DNA of 64,000 nucleotides, taken from positions 186,001 through 250,000 of the forward strand of contig NZ_JAJSSH010000004.1 in NCBI RefSeq assembly GCF_021403115.1, in the 5' to 3' direction. The notes beneath the pieces were generated by a model. That model was not told the DNA's origin. It did not search any database and saw only the letters and a program-made list of their open reading frames with translations. This DNA comes from Sphingobium sufflavum (GTDB taxonomy: Bacteria > Pseudomonadota > Alphaproteobacteria > Sphingomonadales > Sphingomonadaceae). Numbering within the stretch: the first letter of the stretch is position 1; every line of letters starts with the position of its first letter. The translations under genes were made by a program, and so were the position numbers. Shown here one piece after another: positions 35,207 through 44,951 of the stretch.

Positions 35207-35722
35207 ATGAGTGACGAATCTTCCGCCGCGATCAGCGCTGTGCGGCGCGACTGGGCTGCCGATCATCGGCTGAGCTATTTGCGTTCCGGCGGGGCGGAGG
35301 GGCATATCATGGACCTGACCCCCGTGGGCGGGCGCAGCTTCGCGACGCATTGCATGATCAAATATGTAGGCCGCAAGAGCGGCAACATCTTCATCACCCC
35401 GCTGTGCTACGCCGATATAGGCGGCGAAGTGGTGATCTGCGCGTCCAAGGGCGGAGCGGACCATCACCCCGCATGGTATCTAAACCTGATCGGCAACGAG
35501 ACGGTCGAGTTTCAGATCGCGACCCAGGCCTTCAAGGGCAGCTGGCGCGAGCCGGAAGGCGCGGAGCGGGAGAAGGTCTGGCAATTCTTCATCGACTGCC
35601 ACCCTTTCTATGCCAACTACCAGGCATCGACCGACCGCATCATCCCGCTGGTGATGATGAAGGCGGCAGAGGCCATCCCAGTTTTCCAGGAATCGGACGC
35701 GACCGGCATCCGCCAGAGCTAG
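35207..35722 (+). CDS. Deazaflavin-dependent nitroreductase-family protein (DUF385/DDN type)
   Basis: A protein of 171 residues. The split-barrel motifs KYVGRKSGNIFITPL (about 50-64) and ASKGGADHHPAWYLNLIGNETVEFQI (about 84-109) are those of the DDN family, best known in mycobacteria, where members use coenzyme F420. No F420 biosynthesis gene is in this window, so the cofactor here is open. Strong GGGAGGAG box before the ATG. It heads the second plus-strand unit, 61 bases before the dehydratase gene. Probably a reductase of the catabolic cluster. Confidence 0.78.
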   Translation: MSDESSAAISAVRRDWAADHRLSYLRSGGAEGHIMDLTPVGGRSFATHCMIKYVGRKSGNIFITPLCYADIGGEVVICASKGGADHHPAWYLNLIGNETVEFQIATQAFKGSWREPEGAEREKVWQFFIDCHPFYANYQASTDRIIPLVMMKAAEAIPVFQESDATGIRQS

Positions 35723-35783
35723 GACGCCATCCCCTTTTCCTTATCCCATGACCCGGCCCCGCGCCGGGAAAGGACATGCGACA

Positions 35784-36956
35784 ATGACCACCAAGACAAC
35801 GCTCGACTGCTCCGACATCGACAATTACCTCGGCAAGACGATGGATTTTTCGCCGTTGCGCGAACCCATCGCCAACAATGACATCCGCCGCTGGGCGCAT
35901 GGCATGCACTATGCCAACCTCCTGCACTACGACCCGAAATTCGCAGCGGAGAGCAAGTTCGGGAAGCTGATCGCGCCGCAGAGCTTTCCCATCGCCACCG
36001 ACGACGGCCATGGCGCGGCCCCGGCCTGCGTCGGGCGCATCGCGGATTCGCACCTCCTCTTCGGCGGCGACGAATGGTGGTATTATGATGCGCGCGTGTC
36101 CGCCGGCGACATCATCAGCAACACCCGCGTCCCCTTTGACTATGTGGTGAAGGAAACCAGCTTCGCTGGGCCGACCTGCTTCCAGCGCGGCGACAATAAT
36201 TACAGCAACCAGCATGGCGAGCCGGTCGCCAAGCAGCGGTCCACCGCCATCCGCTATCAGGCGCACGCCGGTGGCGACAATGTCAATGTGGACGAGGCCG
36301 AAGAGCCGGTCTGGACCGACGACGAGCTGGACGCGCTGGAGGACCGCAAGTTCACTTGGATCAAGGGTCTGCACGACCTGGGCCACAAGGAACGCTGGTG
36401 GGACGATGTGACCGTCGGCGACCAGTTGGCCGAGCGCGTCTTTGGCCCGCACAGCATCGCCAGCTTCACGACGGAATGGCGCGCGTTCATCGTCAACACC
36501 TGGGGCACGATGGACCTGCGCAAGCAGGATCTGCTGGCGCTGGGATTCACGCCGGAAATGGCGGGTTATGAGAATGACCCGGACATGCAGCTCATTAACC
36601 CCTCGCTGACCGATGGCGCCTATTATGGTCCGTCACGCGGGCACCTGTTCCCCAAATATGCCCGCCGCATCGGCATGCCGCGCTCCTATGGCTATGGCGC
36701 GTCCATGGGGGCATGGGTTACGGACTATCTGGCCGGATGGGCGGGCGAGCATGGGCGGGTCGTCCACTCCATCGCTAACTATCGCGGCCCCGCGCTGTCG
36801 GGCGACGTGACCATCCAGACCGCCGAGGTCGTGGACAAGCTGGTCGACGCGGAGGGCCGTCATCTGGTGCAGGTGAAACACAAGATGACCAACCAAAAGG
36901 GTGTTACGCTGTGCACCGGTACGGCGGAGATCGCCCTGCCCAAGAAGGCGGGCTGA
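35784..36956 (+). CDS. Double hot-dog dehydratase (FAS1-like/MaoC-type)
   Basis: A protein of 390 residues with two hot-dog halves. The N-terminal half (about 10-160, LREPIANNDIRRWAHGMHYANLLHYDP and KLIAPQSFPI) matches the FAS1-like/MaoC N-terminal hydratase domain. The C-terminal half (about 205-385) contains the substrate-proximal SYGYGASMGAWVTDYLAGWAG and ends in a beta-strand set. Such proteins hydrate or dehydrate enoyl-CoA thioesters. An AAAGGA box precedes ATG 35784; an in-frame ATG lies 36 bases upstream. It follows the DDN-type gene and ends before a strong terminator. Confidence 0.8.
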   Translation: MTTKTTLDCSDIDNYLGKTMDFSPLREPIANNDIRRWAHGMHYANLLHYDPKFAAESKFGKLIAPQSFPIATDDGHGAAPACVGRIADSHLLFGGDEWWYYDARVSAGDIISNTRVPFDYVVKETSFAGPTCFQRGDNNYSNQHGEPVAKQRSTAIRYQAHAGGDNVNVDEAEEPVWTDDELDALEDRKFTWIKGLHDLGHKERWWDDVTVGDQLAERVFGPHSIASFTTEWRAFIVNTWGTMDLRKQDLLALGFTPEMAGYENDPDMQLINPSLTDGAYYGPSRGHLFPKYARRIGMPRSYGYGASMGAWVTDYLAGWAGEHGRVVHSIANYRGPALSGDVTIQTAEVVDKLVDAEGRHLVQVKHKMTNQKGVTLCTGTAEIALPKKAG

Positions 36957-37013
36957 CCCAGGCACAGGCCGAGCGCACCCTGTAGGGAAAGACGCCGGGA
37001 CAGCGGATGACAC

Positions 37014-37048
37014 AAAAGGGCGGCCGGTGCAGAACCGGTCGCCCTTTT
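37014..37048. terminator. Bidirectional intrinsic terminator
   Basis: An 11-base-pair stem (37018-37028 with 37034-37044, one G-U pair) with a five-base loop, flanked by AAAA on the left and TTTTT on the right. It can end both the plus-strand dehydratase transcript and the convergent minus-strand TonB-dependent receptor transcript. Confidence 0.85.
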
Positions 37049-37130
37049 TCTATCATTTATCTTTTATTTTCATCGTCTTAATGCCTGTTCGGCGCCACCC
37101 ACCCCGCCACGCCACGTGACCCCATCCACA

Positions 37131-39521
37131 TCAGAATTTAAACGACAGCTCCACGCCATAAGTGCGCGGCTTGCCCACCACCGCGCCATTATGGCCCAGC
37201 GCGGAGGCCAGTTGCATGCCGCCCACGAAATATTCCTGGTCGAACAGATTCTCGCCATAGAGCGCCGCCGACACCGGCGATCCCATGATGCCGTTCCAGC
37301 TCAACCGGCCATTGACCAGCGTATAGCCGGGCAGCCGGGTGCGCGGCGCGATGGTGTCCGCCGCGTTGGAGAAATATTGGCCGGTCTGGCTGTACACTTC
37401 CCCGCGCAGGCTGACCTGCCCGACCGCCGCGTCCATGGGCGCGGACAGTTCGGCCCACAGCGTGCCCGAACTTTTCGGCGTGTCGCCGACGGGACCATAG
37501 GAATAGCTTTTCCCGAACAGGACCACGGTGCCATTGGTGAATTTGGCGTCGGTGACGGCCAGTTGCCCACCCACGCGCAGCCAGTCGGCGGGCTGCACCA
37601 TCGCCTCCGCCTCGATACCGCGCACCCGTTCTTCGGGGACATTGGTGGTGTAGGCGATGGAGGCGACGCCGCCGGGGCCGTCCGGGTCGGGGAACTCCGC
37701 GCGCTGAACCCCGTGAATCCACTGGTTGAAGACCGCGATGTTGAGCGTGGCGCGACGCCCCATCACCCGCCCGCTATATTTCAGGCCACCCTCCACATCC
37801 TCCGTCGTTTCCGAGCCGAAGAAATTGCTGGCGTTGAGGTTCTGCACCGTCGGGTCGAACGTGCCGTTATAGCCACCGCTGCGGAAGCTGCCCCGCGTCT
37901 TGACGTACAGCAACAGGTCCGGCGTCGCCTGATACTGAAGCCCGACCTCCCAACTGGGGTCCGAATAGTCGCGCACCCGCTCCGGCGCGCCGAAATTGTC
38001 GGAGCCGCGAAGCTGGAACCCCTTCACCCTCTCCCAGGTGTAGCGGATGCCGGCAGTCAGCTTCAGCCCCTCCGCCCCGATGGACGACAGGTCGTAGGTG
38101 CCCTGTGCGTAGACGGCGTTGGTGTTGTTCCTGATGCGGAAATGATTGTTCGCATAGGCGGGCGTGCCAAAGGCGGGCGCCCCCAGATCGAAATAGGTCT
38201 GCGGATATTGGGAACGGACAGTCTGCCGCTGGAAATAGGCGCCGACGATGAAGTCCAGCGCGCCCGCCTGCCCCTGAAGCTGGATCTCCTCCGAATAGGA
38301 GCGCAGCTTGTCGAGATTGCCATACAGGCCGCGCTGCGCGTTTTCGGTCAGGATGGTGACGAAGGGCGCGCCAAGCTGTGGCTGATCGCTGAGCGTGAAG
38401 CTGTCCACGAAACCAAAGATGTTGCGCAGCTTGAGACTGTCGCCCAGCGCGATCTCCGTGATGTTGGTCAGCGTCCAGCTCTCGCCATAATGGCGCGCCC
38501 CGCCGGGATGGTTGGTGACATAGGGGCCAAGCCGCCGCTGTTCATCGACATAGGCCAGCAGGCCGGGCGCATACGCCTTGGGATGGGTCGCCAGATAGCC
38601 CGCCCAGAAGGCGGAGCCGAACGCGCCATTCGGGCCGAACAGGCCGCCCGCCGCCGCGTTCAGCGCATTGCCATTGTTCGTCTCGCCCGGCGCATAGACG
38701 CTGTAGGTATAGGAGGCCCCGGTGTTGGTGCCGGTGGTCTTCGAATATTGCAGCATGGTGGTGCTGGTGATCGTGTCGGTCGGCTTGAGGGTCAGTGTCG
38801 CACGGGCGTTGCCCCGGTTGATCTGGCCCAGCGTGTCGCCGGTGTAGAGGTTGCGGATGAAGCCATCGTCATGGGTGTAATTGCCCGCGACGCGCAGCAG
38901 CACCCGGTCATCCACGATCGGCAGGTTGATCGCGCCCTCCACCTCGACATGGTCGAACCGGCCATAGCGGGCGCGGGCATAGCCGCCGAGGTCGTTGGTC
39001 GGCTGGGCGGAGGTGAACAATACCGCGCCGCCCGTGGCGTTGCGCCCGAACAGGGTGCCCTGCGGCCCCTTGAGCGCCTGCACCGACTGGAGGTCGAAGA
39101 AGGTGGATGCCCCGCCCACCGGGATGGGCACTTCGTTGAGATAGGTGACGACGGCGGAGGGCGAGCCGCTGAAAATATCCGCGCTCTGGCCGCGCAGCGA
39201 ATAAGTGAGCGAGTTGTTGCCCTGCGTCTGGCGGATGGTCAGGCCGGGCACGGTGCGTTGCAGGTCGGCGTCGGTCGTGATGGCGCGCTTGACCAGATCC
39301 TCCGCGCCGATGGCGGTGATGGCGATGGGCACCTTGGCCAGGCTTTCGTCGCGGCGGCGGGCGGTGACGACGATGTCGGCGTTCGATCCCGCCTCCAGCG
39401 CCGCGCCGGACGACCCCTGCGCCAGGGCGGCGGCGGGCGACAGAGCGGCGATGAGCGCCAGCAGCGAAAGTCCCGTCAGCCCGCGCGCGCGATGGGCCGC
39501 AAATATGGATGTGCGGATCAT
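37131..39521 (-). CDS. TonB-dependent receptor (outer membrane transporter of the catabolic cluster)
   Basis: A protein of 796 residues. Signal peptide (1-35, ALAQ), a TonB box-like IVVTARRRDES (about 50), a plug domain with VPGLTIRQTQG, LRGQS, LKGPQGTLFGRNATGGAV, and a 22-strand barrel ending GVELSFKF with terminal phenylalanine. The plug wording (IVVTARRRDESLAKVPIAITAI) is that of the large sphingomonad receptor group linked to uptake of aromatic, steroid or other carbon compounds. GGGAGGA ribosome site. It converges on the catabolic genes; the substrate is inferred to be that of the cluster. Confidence 0.9.
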   Translation of the reverse strand: MIRTSIFAAHRARGLTGLSLLALIAALSPAAALAQGSSGAALEAGSNADIVVTARRRDESLAKVPIAITAIGAEDLVKRAITTDADLQRTVPGLTIRQTQGNNSLTYSLRGQSADIFSGSPSAVVTYLNEVPIPVGGASTFFDLQSVQALKGPQGTLFGRNATGGAVLFTSAQPTNDLGGYARARYGRFDHVEVEGAINLPIVDDRVLLRVAGNYTHDDGFIRNLYTGDTLGQINRGNARATLTLKPTDTITSTTMLQYSKTTGTNTGASYTYSVYAPGETNNGNALNAAAGGLFGPNGAFGSAFWAGYLATHPKAYAPGLLAYVDEQRRLGPYVTNHPGGARHYGESWTLTNITEIALGDSLKLRNIFGFVDSFTLSDQPQLGAPFVTILTENAQRGLYGNLDKLRSYSEEIQLQGQAGALDFIVGAYFQRQTVRSQYPQTYFDLGAPAFGTPAYANNHFRIRNNTNAVYAQGTYDLSSIGAEGLKLTAGIRYTWERVKGFQLRGSDNFGAPERVRDYSDPSWEVGLQYQATPDLLLYVKTRGSFRSGGYNGTFDPTVQNLNASNFFGSETTEDVEGGLKYSGRVMGRRATLNIAVFNQWIHGVQRAEFPDPDGPGGVASIAYTTNVPEERVRGIEAEAMVQPADWLRVGGQLAVTDAKFTNGTVVLFGKSYSYGPVGDTPKSSGTLWAELSAPMDAAVGQVSLRGEVYSQTGQYFSNAADTIAPRTRLPGYTLVNGRLSWNGIMGSPVSAALYGENLFDQEYFVGGMQLASALGHNGAVVGKPRTYGVELSFKF

Positions 39522-39529
39522 ATGTTCCT

Positions 39530-39561
39530 CCCCAGGACAGGCGGTCCGCCCTGTTTTGGGG
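39530..39561 (-). promoter_or_regulatory. Leader hairpin overlapping the receptor ribosome site
   Basis: On the transcript of the TonB-dependent receptor, CCCCA (39557-39561 region, minus strand) pairs with TGGGG (39530-39534), with ACAGG/CCTGT inside. The 3' arm touches the GGGAGGA ribosome site eight bases before the ATG. It could dampen translation; no known riboswitch was recognised. Confidence 0.3.
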
Positions 39562-39736
39562 TGGCGGCCGCTGGCGGATTTGACCACAGCCGTTGCGGCG
39601 GGGAAATGTCTGGAGCGGTATTGTGGAGCGACCGGGATGGAGAGACGGAGGCCATAAGAGCCAGCTATCGCATCCCCGGCCGGTCGAAATGGATACGGCT
39701 GGGGAACAAATGCCGTCATCGCTCGTCCCCCAAGCC

Positions 39737-41599
39737 ATGACCTTTTCGCTCTCGCGCCGCACCACCATCCTTCTCAGCGCGGGGGCCGTGCTGCTGCTCG
39801 CGCTCGTCCTGCTCCTCGCCACCTTTCCGGTCGGCTGGCTGAAGGGCCGGGCCGAACGGCAACTGGGCGAGCGGTTCGGCACGGCGGTCCGCATCGGCGC
39901 GCTGGAGCGGGAAAGCGGCTTTTCCTTCTCCCCGGTGATCCGCGTGGCGGACGTGCATGTGCCGCAACAGCCATGGGCCGGACGCGGCGAACTGGCCGCC
40001 ATCGGGCTGCTGCGGGTGCGGGTGCCGGTCCTGCCGCTGCTGGTCGGGCGGGGGGATGTGGACGCGCTGACCGCGTCGGACATTCGCCTGAACCTGGTCC
40101 GCGCGGCGGACGGGCGGGCCAACTGGCGCGGGGGCAAGGACGGCGATAACGATAGCGATGCCGGCGGCGGCGCGGGCTTCGCGGGGGTGCGGATCGAGAA
40201 CGCCGTCATCCGGTATCGCGACGCGGTGCAACGGCGGGCCTTCACCCTCTCCGTCACCGCCGATCCCGTCGCCGGACTGTCCGCACGGGGCCGTGGCACG
40301 GTGGATGGCGCGCCCGTCACCCTGCGCGTCAGGGGCGGGGCGATGGCGCCGGGCCGCCCCTGGCCGTTCGAGGCGGATATTGCGGGCGCGGCGCTGACCA
40401 TGGCGGCGAAGGGCAGCATGGCCGCCCCGCTCGACACCCGCGCCCTGACCTTTCGCGTCACCGCGCGCGCCGACGACCTCAAACGCATCGACCGCATCAT
40501 CGAGGCCGGGCTGTTCGGCACGCAGCCGGTCGCGCTGGCCGCCGATGTGCGGCGGGCGGATGGCGCGTGGATCGTGCAAAGCCTGACCGGCACCATCGGG
40601 CGCAGCCGGCTGAACGGGCATATCAGCGCGCGCAAGGTGGATGGCCGGGTCAAGCTGGACGGCGACGTGCGCTTTGCGGCGCTGGATTTCGAGGATCTGG
40701 CCAGCGACGAGGGCAACGCCCGCGCCCGCGCGCTGGAGCAGGCGGAAGGGCTGCGGCTGGTGCCCAACACGCGCATCAACATCGGCAAGATCGACCGGAC
40801 GGACGGGCGCATCGGCGTGCGGGTCGACCGGATATTGGGCGGGCGCCGCCCCTCCTCCCTGCGCGACCTGAGCGGCGTGCTGCACCTCGACCGGCGGATA
40901 TTGACGGTGGAGCCGCTGCGCATCGGCCTGACGCGCGGCGCGATCACCGGCAAGGTGGTGGTGAACCAGCGCGACGGGCAGCCCGCCCCGCGCGTCACCA
41001 TCGCGCTGGACATGACGGGCAGCAGCATCGCGGCGCTGGTCGGCGGCGGCGAGGCCGGGATCGACGCGCGGATGGACGCCCGCGTGCGCCTGACCGGGGT
41101 CGGCAGCACGGTGCGCGAGGCGGTGGGCCGGTCGGACGGCAGCATCGGCATCGTGGCGCGCAACGGCGTGCTGCCCGCGAAGATCGCGGCTCTGATCGGC
41201 TTTGACGTGGGGCGCGGCCTGCTGGGCAGGGACGAGGAGCGCGCGACGTTGCGCTGCGCCATCGTGCGGCTGGACATGCGGGGCGGGACCGGCACCTTCG
41301 CCCCGCTGCTGATCGACACCAGCGCCAGCCAGACGCGCGGCACGGGCGCGGTCAGCTTCCCCAACGAGGCCATCGCCGCAACGCTGACCGGCGCGCCCAA
41401 GAAGGACGCGCTGCTGGTCGTCCCCGGCTACATCACCGCGCGCGGCACGATCCGCGAGCCGGAGGTGGTGGTGCCGCCGCAGACCAAATCGGTCGGCAAT
41501 GTCCTGAAAGCCATCGGGCGCGCGATCACCGGGCATGACGAAGTGCTGGCGACGGATGCGGACTGCGCGACGCTGGGCCGCAAGACGATCGGGCGGTAG
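39737..41599 (+). CDS. AsmA-family inner membrane/periplasmic protein
   Basis: A protein of 620 residues. N-terminal membrane helix (about 8-30) followed by GRAERQLGERFGTAVRIGALERE, the usual opening of AsmA-like proteins, then about 580 residues of repeated beta-strand grooves (GRVKLDGDVRFAALDFEDL, LDGD and GTGAVSFPNEAI type segments). Family members bridge the envelope and are involved in phospholipid transport and outer membrane assembly. The start ATG at 39737 (MTFSLSRR) is preferred; an in-frame ATG at 39710 (MPSSLVPQAM) is possible. It is divergent from the TonB-dependent receptor, with a 215-base gap. Confidence 0.83.
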   Translation: MTFSLSRRTTILLSAGAVLLLALVLLLATFPVGWLKGRAERQLGERFGTAVRIGALERESGFSFSPVIRVADVHVPQQPWAGRGELAAIGLLRVRVPVLPLLVGRGDVDALTASDIRLNLVRAADGRANWRGGKDGDNDSDAGGGAGFAGVRIENAVIRYRDAVQRRAFTLSVTADPVAGLSARGRGTVDGAPVTLRVRGGAMAPGRPWPFEADIAGAALTMAAKGSMAAPLDTRALTFRVTARADDLKRIDRIIEAGLFGTQPVALAADVRRADGAWIVQSLTGTIGRSRLNGHISARKVDGRVKLDGDVRFAALDFEDLASDEGNARARALEQAEGLRLVPNTRINIGKIDRTDGRIGVRVDRILGGRRPSSLRDLSGVLHLDRRILTVEPLRIGLTRGAITGKVVVNQRDGQPAPRVTIALDMTGSSIAALVGGGEAGIDARMDARVRLTGVGSTVREAVGRSDGSIGIVARNGVLPAKIAALIGFDVGRGLLGRDEERATLRCAIVRLDMRGGTGTFAPLLIDTSASQTRGTGAVSFPNEAIAATLTGAPKKDALLVVPGYITARGTIREPEVVVPPQTKSVGNVLKAIGRAITGHDEVLATDADCATLGRKTIGR

Positions 41600-41686
41600 G
41601 GACAGGAGGAAAATCGCTCGCCACCGTCAGACGCCAGGTCCATAAACAGACACGCCGTTTCTATCGACCATGGGGGATGGTGGATC

Positions 41687-42142
41687 ATGTCCGACGAATT
41701 GGCGCCGACGCGCGCGACATTGGAGAAACTCTATGCCGAGCATCGGGTTCATCTCCGCCATATCGAAACATTGCGGTCCAGCGTCCTGACGTTCCTGGGC
41801 ACGGTATCGGGTGCGATCCTGGGCTTTGCCGCCAAGGATGGACTGCGCCCCGATGACAAATGGATGGGGGCGGTGGTGTTTGGGCTGGGCGCCTTCGCGC
41901 TTTTGCTCTCCGCCAAGCTGCATGAAAAGCTCAAGCTGGAAATACGTCGCGCGGACGGGATGGTCAGGGCGATCGATCAGACACTCCCCGGCAGCCCCCT
42001 GTCCGCAATCTATGACGCGATGAATGCGGATCACGACCGCGCATTTCCCATGCTCCGTCGCCTGAAGATGTGGGCCGTGTGGGGAGGGCTGGCGGGCGTC
42101 CTGTGTTTTGTCGGCGGCGTGGTATTTTTTCTGGCCGGTTAA
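41687..42142 (+). CDS. Small membrane protein of unknown function
   Basis: A protein of 151 residues: an N-terminal helix (TRATLEKLYAEHRVHLRHIETLRS), two closely spaced membrane helices (about 33-50 and 60-77), a cytoplasmic helical segment rich in charged residues (about 80-125) and a final membrane helix (about 130-150). A GGGGGA...GGTGG box precedes the ATG. I do not recognise the family. It lies between the AsmA-like gene and a convergent lipid kinase gene, and no operon partner is evident. Confidence 0.7.
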   Translation: MSDELAPTRATLEKLYAEHRVHLRHIETLRSSVLTFLGTVSGAILGFAAKDGLRPDDKWMGAVVFGLGAFALLLSAKLHEKLKLEIRRADGMVRAIDQTLPGSPLSAIYDAMNADHDRAFPMLRRLKMWAVWGGLAGVLCFVGGVVFFLAG

Positions 42143-42219
42143 GCGGCGGAGGGCGAAATCTCAGGGCTGCATTGTGGAGCCAATGCGTCAGCCAGAGAAC
42201 CGGGCGTCGGCCCCCGGCC

Positions 42220-43113
42220 CTACCGCCGGGGCACAGCCACCTCGATAACGCCGGCCGCCACCCGCGCCACCACCGGCGTCGCGGCCAGCACCTCCCCGTC
42301 GATGGAGATGCGCTGCGACGGTTTCGTCGCCAGCCGGATCGCGGTGCCGCGAAACTCCTTCGTATGGGCGTCGCGGTCGCGCAGCTTGAAGAATTTGGCG
42401 TACCAGTCCCACGCCAGCCGGGCATGGCTGCGCCCCACCACCGCCTGCACCACGATCTGCCCGGTATCGACATCGGCATTGTCCGACAGTTCAACCCCGC
42501 CATGATAGGGACCGTTGAGGATGCGGACCTCCGTCGACCACATCCGCTGTTCCCCCGTGCCATCGTCGATGGTCAGGCGAAAGGCGCGGAAGCCGACCGA
42601 GCATTTTATCGCCCAGAGCAGATAGCCGATCCGGCCCAGATAGCGTTTCAGCTTGTGCGGCACCGTCTTGCCGATCATCGGCGACAGGCCGAGCGAGGCG
42701 GCGTTCACGAAATAATCGTCGTCAATCATGCCCAGGTCGATCCGCCGCCGCTGGCCATGGGCGATGGCGTCGATGGCCCCGTCCAGGTCGAGCGGCAGGT
42801 CGAGCGTGCGCGCGAAGCTGTTGGCCGTGCCCAGCGGCAGCACCGCAAAGACGCAGTTCGTCCCCACCAGCGCATCCACCGTCCCCGACATGGAGCCGTC
42901 GCCGCCGCCGACGATGACCATCGGCGCGCCGTCCGCCACCGCGCGCCGCACATGGTCGAACAGTTGCGAGGGGTCGCGCACCGGATGCGCCGCGATCAGG
43001 GTGACGCCGGCCTCCGTCAGCTTGGCCCGCGCCGCCTCGAACAAATCCTCGCCCTTGCGCGACTGGGCATTGACGATCAGCGCGGCCTCGCGCGGCAGAG
43101 AGCTTGTTTCCAT
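42220..43113 (-). CDS. Diacylglycerol/lipid kinase family protein
   Basis: A protein of 297 residues. The N-terminal ATP-binding domain has AALIVNAQSRKG (about 10-21) and the nucleotide motif VGGGDGSMSG (about 68-77) with PLGTANSFARTLDLP (about 93-107). The C-terminal beta-sandwich (about 130-297) ends with the family residues SIDGEVL. YegS/DgkB-type enzymes phosphorylate diacylglycerol or related lipids. The start at 43113 (METSSLPRE) was chosen; upstream frames are non-conserved. Confidence 0.9.
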   Translation of the reverse strand: METSSLPREAALIVNAQSRKGEDLFEAARAKLTEAGVTLIAAHPVRDPSQLFDHVRRAVADGAPMVIVGGGDGSMSGTVDALVGTNCVFAVLPLGTANSFARTLDLPLDLDGAIDAIAHGQRRRIDLGMIDDDYFVNAASLGLSPMIGKTVPHKLKRYLGRIGYLLWAIKCSVGFRAFRLTIDDGTGEQRMWSTEVRILNGPYHGGVELSDNADVDTGQIVVQAVVGRSHARLAWDWYAKFFKLRDRDAHTKEFRGTAIRLATKPSQRISIDGEVLAATPVVARVAAGVIEVAVPRR

Positions 43114-43518
43114 GCCGCAACTAACCCCCGGCCGGTCATAAGTTTCCGGGCCGGGCCGGTCGTGCGACGGAAAATCCCATACCGGTGCCGGGGTGGCGGC
43201 CCGGTGGCCGCCCGGTGGCGGCGAAAATCCACATATCGCGCAAAATGCAGGTCCGGGCGCGGACGCGGCGCGCCGTGGCCCTTCATCCTTTGTCAGCATC
43301 TGCGGCGACGGGTGCGCGCAGGCCGCACAAATCCGCAATTGCTGCCGATCCCGACCATGGGACCATGGTTCAGGACGGTCCCGAAACTACGCTAACTCCA
43401 TATTTTCGCTGATATTATCCTCAATGCCGGGGCAACCGTTTCGTTCTAAACATAGCAATATGCGGGCAACAATCCCAAGGCCGCATGATAAAGTGACGCG
43501 GGGTCGCAGGAGGCAGGG
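43114..43518. other. Divergent intergenic region between the lipid kinase and chemoreceptor genes
   Basis: 405 bases without a credible gene. The first part (43130-43300) is very GC-rich with a GGCGGCCCGGTGGCCGCCCGG direct/inverted repeat near 43195-43222. A tandem GACCATGG pair lies at 43357-43372. The last 140 bases are AT-richer (CTAACTCCATATTTTCGC, TTCGTTCTAAACATAGC) and presumably hold the chemoreceptor promoter; a GGAGG box precedes its ATG. Confidence 0.4.
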
Positions 43519-44841
43519 ATGATCAACTGGTTCAAGAAGGACGCGCCGATACGGCGCAAATTTTCCGTGCTGCTGGGCGTGCACATGCTGTGGGGCGTCG
43601 TGGCGGTGGGCGGCGTCATCCTGACCGCCCAAGGGTCGCCGGGCGCGGGGCTGGCCATGGGCATTGCGGCGCTGGTCGCGCATATGCTGACCGTGGTCAT
43701 CAGCGGCAGGCTGATCTGCGATCCCTATGTCGGCACCGTGGTCCGCATGGAGAAGCTGGCCGCGGGCGACCTGACCACGCCGGTCGATTTCACCGATCAC
43801 AAGGATTGCGTGGGCCGGATGACGCGGGCGATGACCGTGTTCCGCGAAAATGCGATGCGCGCCAGTTCCGCCGAGGAAGTGGACGCCACCGTCAGCGCGC
43901 TGGGCGATGCGCTCTCCACGCTGGCGCAGGGCGACCTGACCGTCCGGCTGCACCAGAGCTTCCCCCACCGGTACGAAAGCCTGCGCGGCAATTTCAACGA
44001 GGCGGGCGAGCGGCTGGAGCAGTTGCTGACCAACGTCGCGGATTCGGCGCAGAATGTGCTGGCCGCCTCCGCCCAGATCCGCGATGCGTCGGACGACCTG
44101 TCGCGCCGGACGGAGCAGCAGGCCTCCTCGCTGGAGGAAACCACGGCCAGCATGACCGAGGTGACGGGCCTGGTGCAGGAAACGGCGGCGGGCGCGGGAC
44201 AGGCCAAGGGCGCGATCTCCGTCACCTATCAGGAGGCCAGCGACGGCGGCAGCGTGGTGACGCAGGCGATTTCCGCCATGGGCGCCATCGAAAGCTCGTC
44301 GGGCGAGATTTCGCAGATCATCACGCTGATGGACGGCATCGCCTTCCAGACCAACCTCCTCGCCCTGAACGCAGGCGTCGAGGCGGCGCGGGCGGGCGAT
44401 GCGGGCAAGGGTTTCGCGGTGGTCGCCAACGAGGTGCGGGCGCTGGCGCAGCGATCCGCCGACGCGGCCAAGGACATCAAGGATCTCATCACCAAAAGTT
44501 CGGAGCAGGTTCGGCTGGGCGTCAATCTGGTCGGGGAGACGGGCCGGGTGCTGGACACCATCGTCAACCGCATCGGCGAGGTGAACGAACTGGTCGGCGG
44601 CATATCCGATGCGTCGGGTCGCCAGTCCAACAGCCTGCAACATGTCCACCGCGCCATATCGGACATGGACAAGATGACGCAGCAGAACGCCGCCATGGTG
44701 GAGGAAAGCACCGCCGCCGCCCGATCCATGGCCGGTCAGGCGGAGCAGCTCGCCAATATGGTCGCGACATTCCGGGTATCGACAGGGGGAGCGGGAAGCG
44801 CAGGAGTGGAGGAGCGGTGGTCGTTTGTTGTGGGGGGGTGA
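43519..44841 (+). CDS. Methyl-accepting chemotaxis protein without a periplasmic sensor
   Basis: A protein of 440 residues. Two membrane helices close together (about 14-36 and 44-64) leave only a few residues outside, followed by a HAMP domain (about 62-120) and a cytoplasmic signalling coiled coil. The conserved hairpin tip ([43 protein letters not shown] in several pieces, about 273-318) is intact, so it should couple to CheA/CheW. There is no sensory domain, so it may sense membrane state or cytoplasmic signals. The C-terminus ends [10 protein letters not shown], not a canonical CheR-binding pentapeptide. No other che gene is nearby. Confidence 0.9.
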   Translation: MINWFKKDAPIRRKFSVLLGVHMLWGVVAVGGVILTAQGSPGAGLAMGIAALVAHMLTVVISGRLICDPYVGTVVRMEKLAAGDLTTPVDFTDHKDCVGRMTRAMTVFRENAMRASSAEEVDATVSALGDALSTLAQGDLTVRLHQSFPHRYESLRGNFNEAGERLEQLLTNVADSAQNVLAASAQIRDASDDLSRRTEQQASSLEETTASMTEVTGLVQETAAGAGQAKGAISVTYQEASDGGSVVTQAISAMGAIESSSGEISQIITLMDGIAFQTNLLALNAGVEAARAGDAGKGFAVVANEVRALAQRSADAAKDIKDLITKSSEQVRLGVNLVGETGRVLDTIVNRIGEVNELVGGISDASGRQSNSLQHVHRAISDMDKMTQQNAAMVEESTAAARSMAGQAEQLANMVATFRVSTGGAGSAGVEERWSFVVGG

Positions 44842-44951
44842 GGGGTTTGGGCCGCAAAGTAACAGCGGCCCAACGGACGAATGGATGGCCTGGTACAGCG
44901 CGCAAAATTCAAGAAATGATCATCATGCACATCGCTGCGATCCAAGCGCCT

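Noticed and set aside
37116..39740. An 874-residue plus-strand frame opposite the TonB-dependent receptor
   Set aside because: The minus strand gives a complete receptor with signal peptide, plug and terminal Phe; the plus frame is a shadow.
38908..41400. An 830-residue minus-strand frame spanning the receptor start and the AsmA-like gene
   Set aside because: It crosses two real genes in other frames and has Ser/Arg/Pro-rich sequence without motifs.
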